Below are positions 5,260 through 6,495 of a stretch of 6,495 nt of DNA, piece after piece. The translations under genes and the position numbers were made by a program. Positions within the stretch are counted from its first letter, which is position 1. The number at the start of each line of letters is the position of its first letter. Below the pieces are notes generated by a model that was not told where the DNA came from, ran no database searches, and saw nothing but the letters and a program-made list of their open reading frames with translations. This DNA comes from JBKPNZ01 sp046732895 (GTDB taxonomy: Bacteria > Actinomycetota > Thermoleophilia > Solirubrobacterales > 70-9), in the NCBI GenBank assembly GCA_046732895.1, contig JBKPNZ010000036.1, positions 1 through 6,495 of the forward strand, read 5' to 3'.

Positions 5260-6495
5260 ATGGACCACATCCGCAACTTCTCGATCATCGCCCACATCGA
5301 TCACGGCAAGTCGACGCTCGCCGATCGGATCCTCGAGCTCACCGGGGCCGTCGACGCGCGCAAGCACATGCCGCAGCTGCTCGACTCCATGGATCTCGAG
5401 CGCGAGCGGGGGATCACGATCAAGGCCCAGGCGGTGCGCGTCGAATATGCGGCGGCCGATGGCGAGACCTACCACCTGCACCTCATCGACACCCCTGGGC
5501 ACGTCGACTTCTCCTACGAGGTCTCGCGCAGTCTCGCCGCGTGCGAGGGAGCCCTCCTCGTGGTCGACGCCGCACAGGGAGTCGAGGCGCAGACGGTCGC
5601 GAACACCTACGCCGCGGTCGAGGCGGGCCTCGAGCTCATCCCGGTCCTCAACAAGGTCGATCTGCCGAGCGCCGAGCCCGAGCGGGTCGCCACGGAGATC
5701 GTCGATCTGATCGGAGGCGAGCCCGGCGACATCCTGCGCATCTCGGCGAAGACGGGCGAGGGGATCGAGGAGGTGCTGGAGGCGATCGTCGCCCGCATCC
5801 CGGCGCCCGCAGGGGATGCGCAGGCGCCGCCGCGCGCCCTCATCTTCGATTCGGAGTTCGACCAGTACCGAGGTGTCGTCGCCTACGTCCGCATGGTCGA
5901 CGGCGTCTTCCGCAGCGGCGAGCAGATCGCGGCGATGCAGGCGGGGACCGAGGCGGAGATCGACGAGGCCGGCTTCTTCACCCCCACGATGCGCTCGGCG
6001 CCGCGGATGGAGGCCGGGGAGGTCGGCTACATCATCACCGGCATCAAGGATGTCGCGAAGCTGCGGGTGGGCGACACGCTCACGGCGAAGGCGCGGCCCG
6101 CGGGCGACCCGCTGCCGGGGTATCGCGAGGTGAAGCCCATGGTCTTCTGCGGGCTCTTCCCGATCGACACCGATCGCTACGAGGACCTGCGCGACGCGCT
6201 CGAGCGGCTCGCCCTGAACGACGCGGCCCTGAGCTACGAGCCCGAAACCTCACAGGCGCTCGGCTTCGGCTTTCGGTGCGGATTTCTGGGTCTCCTGCAC
6301 ATGGACATCGTCCGCGAGCGTCTCGAGCGCGAGTACGACCTGGAGCTGCTCGCGACGACGCCGAACGTGCGGTACGACGTCGAGTTGATCGGCGGCGACC
6401 GCGTCGAGGTCCACAGCCCGGTCGAGATGCCGGATCCCGGACAGATCGAGGCGATCGCGGAGCCATTTATCCGCGCGTCGATCATCGCCCCGGCC
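5260..6495 (+). CDS. lepA: Elongation factor 4 (LepA), 3'-truncated
   Basis: LepA/EF4 is a ribosome-associated translational GTPase, reported to back-translocate ribosomes and to affect initiation and 30S assembly. The first 412 codons are present, of about 600 in the family; the frame runs open off the right edge. The G domain shows all GTPase motifs: G1 AHIDHGKST (11-19), G2 RGIT (50-53), G3 DTPGH (77-81), G4 NKVD (131-134), G5 SAK (162-164). Domain II includes IFDSEFDQYRGVVAYVR (195-211) and GEVGYIITGIKD (253-264). The LepA-specific KPMVFCGLFPID (292-303) and ALGFGFRCGFLGLLHMDI (333-350) separate it from EF-G and TypA. The ATG at 5260 is chosen because MDHIRNFSIIAHIDHGKST aligns residue for residue with the E. 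coli N-terminus; an in-frame ATG at 5083 would add 59 low-complexity Arg/Pro-rich residues. No Shine-Dalgarno precedes it. lepA near holA and rpsT is a known actinobacterial neighbourhood. Confidence 0.97.
   Translation, partial: MDHIRNFSIIAHIDHGKSTLADRILELTGAVDARKHMPQLLDSMDLERERGITIKAQAVRVEYAAADGETYHLHLIDTPGHVDFSYEVSRSLAACEGALLVVDAAQGVEAQTVANTYAAVEAGLELIPVLNKVDLPSAEPERVATEIVDLIGGEPGDILRISAKTGEGIEEVLEAIVARIPAPAGDAQAPPRALIFDSEFDQYRGVVAYVRMVDGVFRSGEQIAAMQAGTEAEIDEAGFFTPTMRSAPRMEAGEVGYIITGIKDVAKLRVGDTLTAKARPAGDPLPGYREVKPMVFCGLFPIDTDRYEDLRDALERLALNDAALSYEPETSQALGFGFRCGFLGLLHMDIVRERLEREYDLELLATTPNVRYDVELIGGDRVEVHSPVEMPDPGQIEAIAEPFIRASIIAPA

Noticed and set aside
4086..5297. 403-codon minus-strand and 358-codon plus-strand frames overlapping murJ
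   Set aside because: Both are Arg/Pro/Gly-rich shadow frames with no motifs, while murJ in the third frame carries family signatures over its full length.
1..6495. Mobile elements, CRISPR, tRNA/rRNA, defence or toxin-antitoxin systems
   Set aside because: No transposase, terminal repeat, repeat-spacer pattern, cloverleaf-like sequence or defence domain was seen on either strand; the coding space is filled by housekeeping genes.

Overview
The window is about 70% G+C, compact and strongly GC-biased at third codon positions. The gene order (comEC, holA, a reversed rpsT, then lepA) is the arrangement I know from high-GC Actinobacteria. The texture of several proteins (HolA C-terminus, MurJ N-terminal third, the degenerate ComEC metal motif) suggests a Thermoleophilia/Solirubrobacterales-like lineage. 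That placement is from memory of similar proteins; no search was run.

Layout. 1-1547 (+): C-terminal two thirds of ComEC, the membrane channel of DNA uptake, cut by the left edge. 1621-2025 (+): an unrecognised 134-residue membrane protein with a perfect Shine-Dalgarno. 2101-3084 (+): HolA, the delta subunit of the DNA polymerase III clamp loader. 3085-3345 (-): ribosomal protein S20, convergent with holA with no base between the two stop codons. 3405-5069 (+): MurJ, the lipid II flippase, divergent from rpsT across a 59-bp promoter region. 5260-6495 (+): the first 412 codons of the ribosome-associated GTPase LepA/EF4, cut by the right edge. A 190-bp gap before lepA holds inverted repeats and a C/A-rich leader.

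The genes are housekeeping functions rather than one pathway: DNA uptake, replication, translation (S20, LepA) and cell-wall precursor export (MurJ). I see no insertion sequence, CRISPR array, tRNA, rRNA, phage gene or toxin-antitoxin pair, and no new multi-gene system. The points worth a second look are small: a Gln in the ComEC metal motif, loss of an acidic cavity residue in MurJ, apparently SD-less starts at holA, rpsT, murJ and lepA, the zero-gap convergent stops, and the structured lepA leader.
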